Part shown: positions 49,259-49,376 of the stretch, in pieces
Layout: every line of letters begins with the position of its first letter
Numbering within the stretch: the stretch's first letter is position 1
Assembly (NCBI RefSeq): GCF_004343705.1
Contig: NZ_SKFH01000028.1
Span: 1-49,376 of the forward strand
Length of the DNA: 49,376 bases
Source of the DNA: Flaviaesturariibacter aridisoli
GTDB taxonomy: Bacteria > Bacteroidota > Bacteroidia > Chitinophagales > Chitinophagaceae
Reading direction: 5' to 3'
Position numbers and translations under genes: made by a program
The notes under the pieces: model-generated
What the model was told of the DNA's origin: nothing
What the model saw: only the letters and a program-made list of their open reading frames with translations
The model's database searches: none

Positions 49259-49376
49259 GGCAACACGATTCCGAACTGCTTTTCCGCTACCTCGATGGTG
49301 GTTTCCAGCAGCAGGTTCTTGTCGCGCTCCCATTGAAGTGCAGCTTCCAGTTCTTTGATGCGCTGCTCCGGGGTCT
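49207..49376 (-). CDS. IS3 OrfA, 3' part
   Basis: The C-terminal part of OrfA reads TPEQRIKELEAALQ and then WERDKNLLLETTIEVAEKQF, a leucine-zipper-like helix usual at the OrfA end, and stops at TGA 49207. The zero-frame codons CCA AAA AAG contain the slippery heptamer A AAA AAG at 49258-49252. Slipping back by one base yields AAA AAA GTT, which continues as OrfB. The N-terminal HTH part lies outside the window. Confidence 0.85.
   Translation of the reverse strand, partial: TPEQRIKELEAALQWERDKNLLLETTIEVAEKQFGIVLPKKLRAKLPKPSKRKDG

Larger units (their letters stand above)
26272..49376. mobile_element. Integrated virus-like element (right end not in window)
   Basis: Evidence for an integrated element: it starts at a tRNA-Leu 3' end, has a repeat-rich non-coding zone and a tyrosine recombinase, carries an excisionase-like HTH gene, and differs in base composition from the host part. 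Most genes from 31,081 to 48,293 run on one strand with overlaps of a few bases. They include an endolysin, an amidase, an L,D-transpeptidase-like protein, small membrane proteins and several beta-rich or coiled-coil proteins. No conjugation gene, portal, large terminase or tail gene is seen. A provirus of a non-tailed type, or a derivative of one, is my preferred reading; an unfinished view of a tailed prophage is the alternative. Confidence 0.7.
48329..49376 (-). mobile_element. IS3-family insertion sequence (partial)
   Basis: The left terminus as drawn begins TGACCCGTCCTAGAATAAG, consistent with IS3-type ends that start with TGA. The OrfB stop codon lies inside this end. OrfA and OrfB overlap with a slippery heptamer between them. 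The other end and the full OrfA lie outside the window. It sits 36 bases upstream of the transglutaminase-like gene. Confidence 0.85.

Noticed and set aside
26272-49376. Conjugative element (ICE)
   Set aside because: No relaxase, coupling protein or Tra gene is visible in the 23 kb seen; the unseen right end could change this.

Overview
The window looks like a chromosome segment of a high-GC Bacteroidota, most likely a Chitinophagaceae-type bacterium. Supporting signs are promoters of the TAnnTTTG type (before the tmRNA, rplU, a tRNA and a secreted-protein gene), a DUF3667 membrane protein, a GH3-like acyl-adenylating protein, a fused thrA, an Ala/Lys-rich histone-H1-like protein, and A-rich translation leaders in place of clear Shine-Dalgarno sites. 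The genus is inference.

Bases 1 to about 26,300 are ordinary host chromosome: thrA-thrB, a sterol-desaturase-family protein, a secreted type I pullulanase, a DUF1206 membrane protein, tmRNA, rseP, dxr, a GH3-family protein, rplU-rpmA, the H1-like protein, a PolX-like protein, an NtrY-like histidine kinase coupled to mazG, DUF3667, a YD-like secreted protein, tRNA-Leu(UAA), tRNA-Gly(GCC), a glycosyltransferase, a second histidine kinase and tRNA-Leu(GAG).

An integrated element begins at the 3' end of tRNA-Leu(GAG) and runs past the right edge. Its left end has a 450-bp non-coding zone studded with TGACACA motifs in both orientations, then a tyrosine recombinase. Next come two AT-rich genes on the plus strand, a DUF4365 nuclease-like protein and a KAP-type P-loop ATPase, which form a plausible defence cassette. 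A perfect hairpin at 31,048-31,075 separates them from a block of minus-strand genes running from 48,293 down to 31,081.

Read in transcription order (right to left), the minus-strand block encodes a transglutaminase-like membrane protein, a glycine-rich protein with EFGD repeats, a 239-residue candidate capsid protein, a lambda-R-like GH104 endolysin, two beta-rich proteins, small and coiled-coil proteins, an annexin-repeat membrane protein, a peptidoglycan-binding membrane protein, a T7-type amidase, an L,D-transpeptidase-like protein, a stack of small membrane proteins resembling lysis genes, a RadC-methylase-helicase giant protein, a RecA-like ATPase and an excisionase-like HTH protein. 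No portal, large terminase or tail gene is visible. The most economical reading is a provirus, possibly tailless, or a virus-derived element; the capsid assignment is inference and the right end is not seen.

An IS3-family insertion sequence with a programmed-frameshift site sits at 48,329 and beyond, just upstream of the first gene of the virion-like block. It may have separated the block from its promoter.
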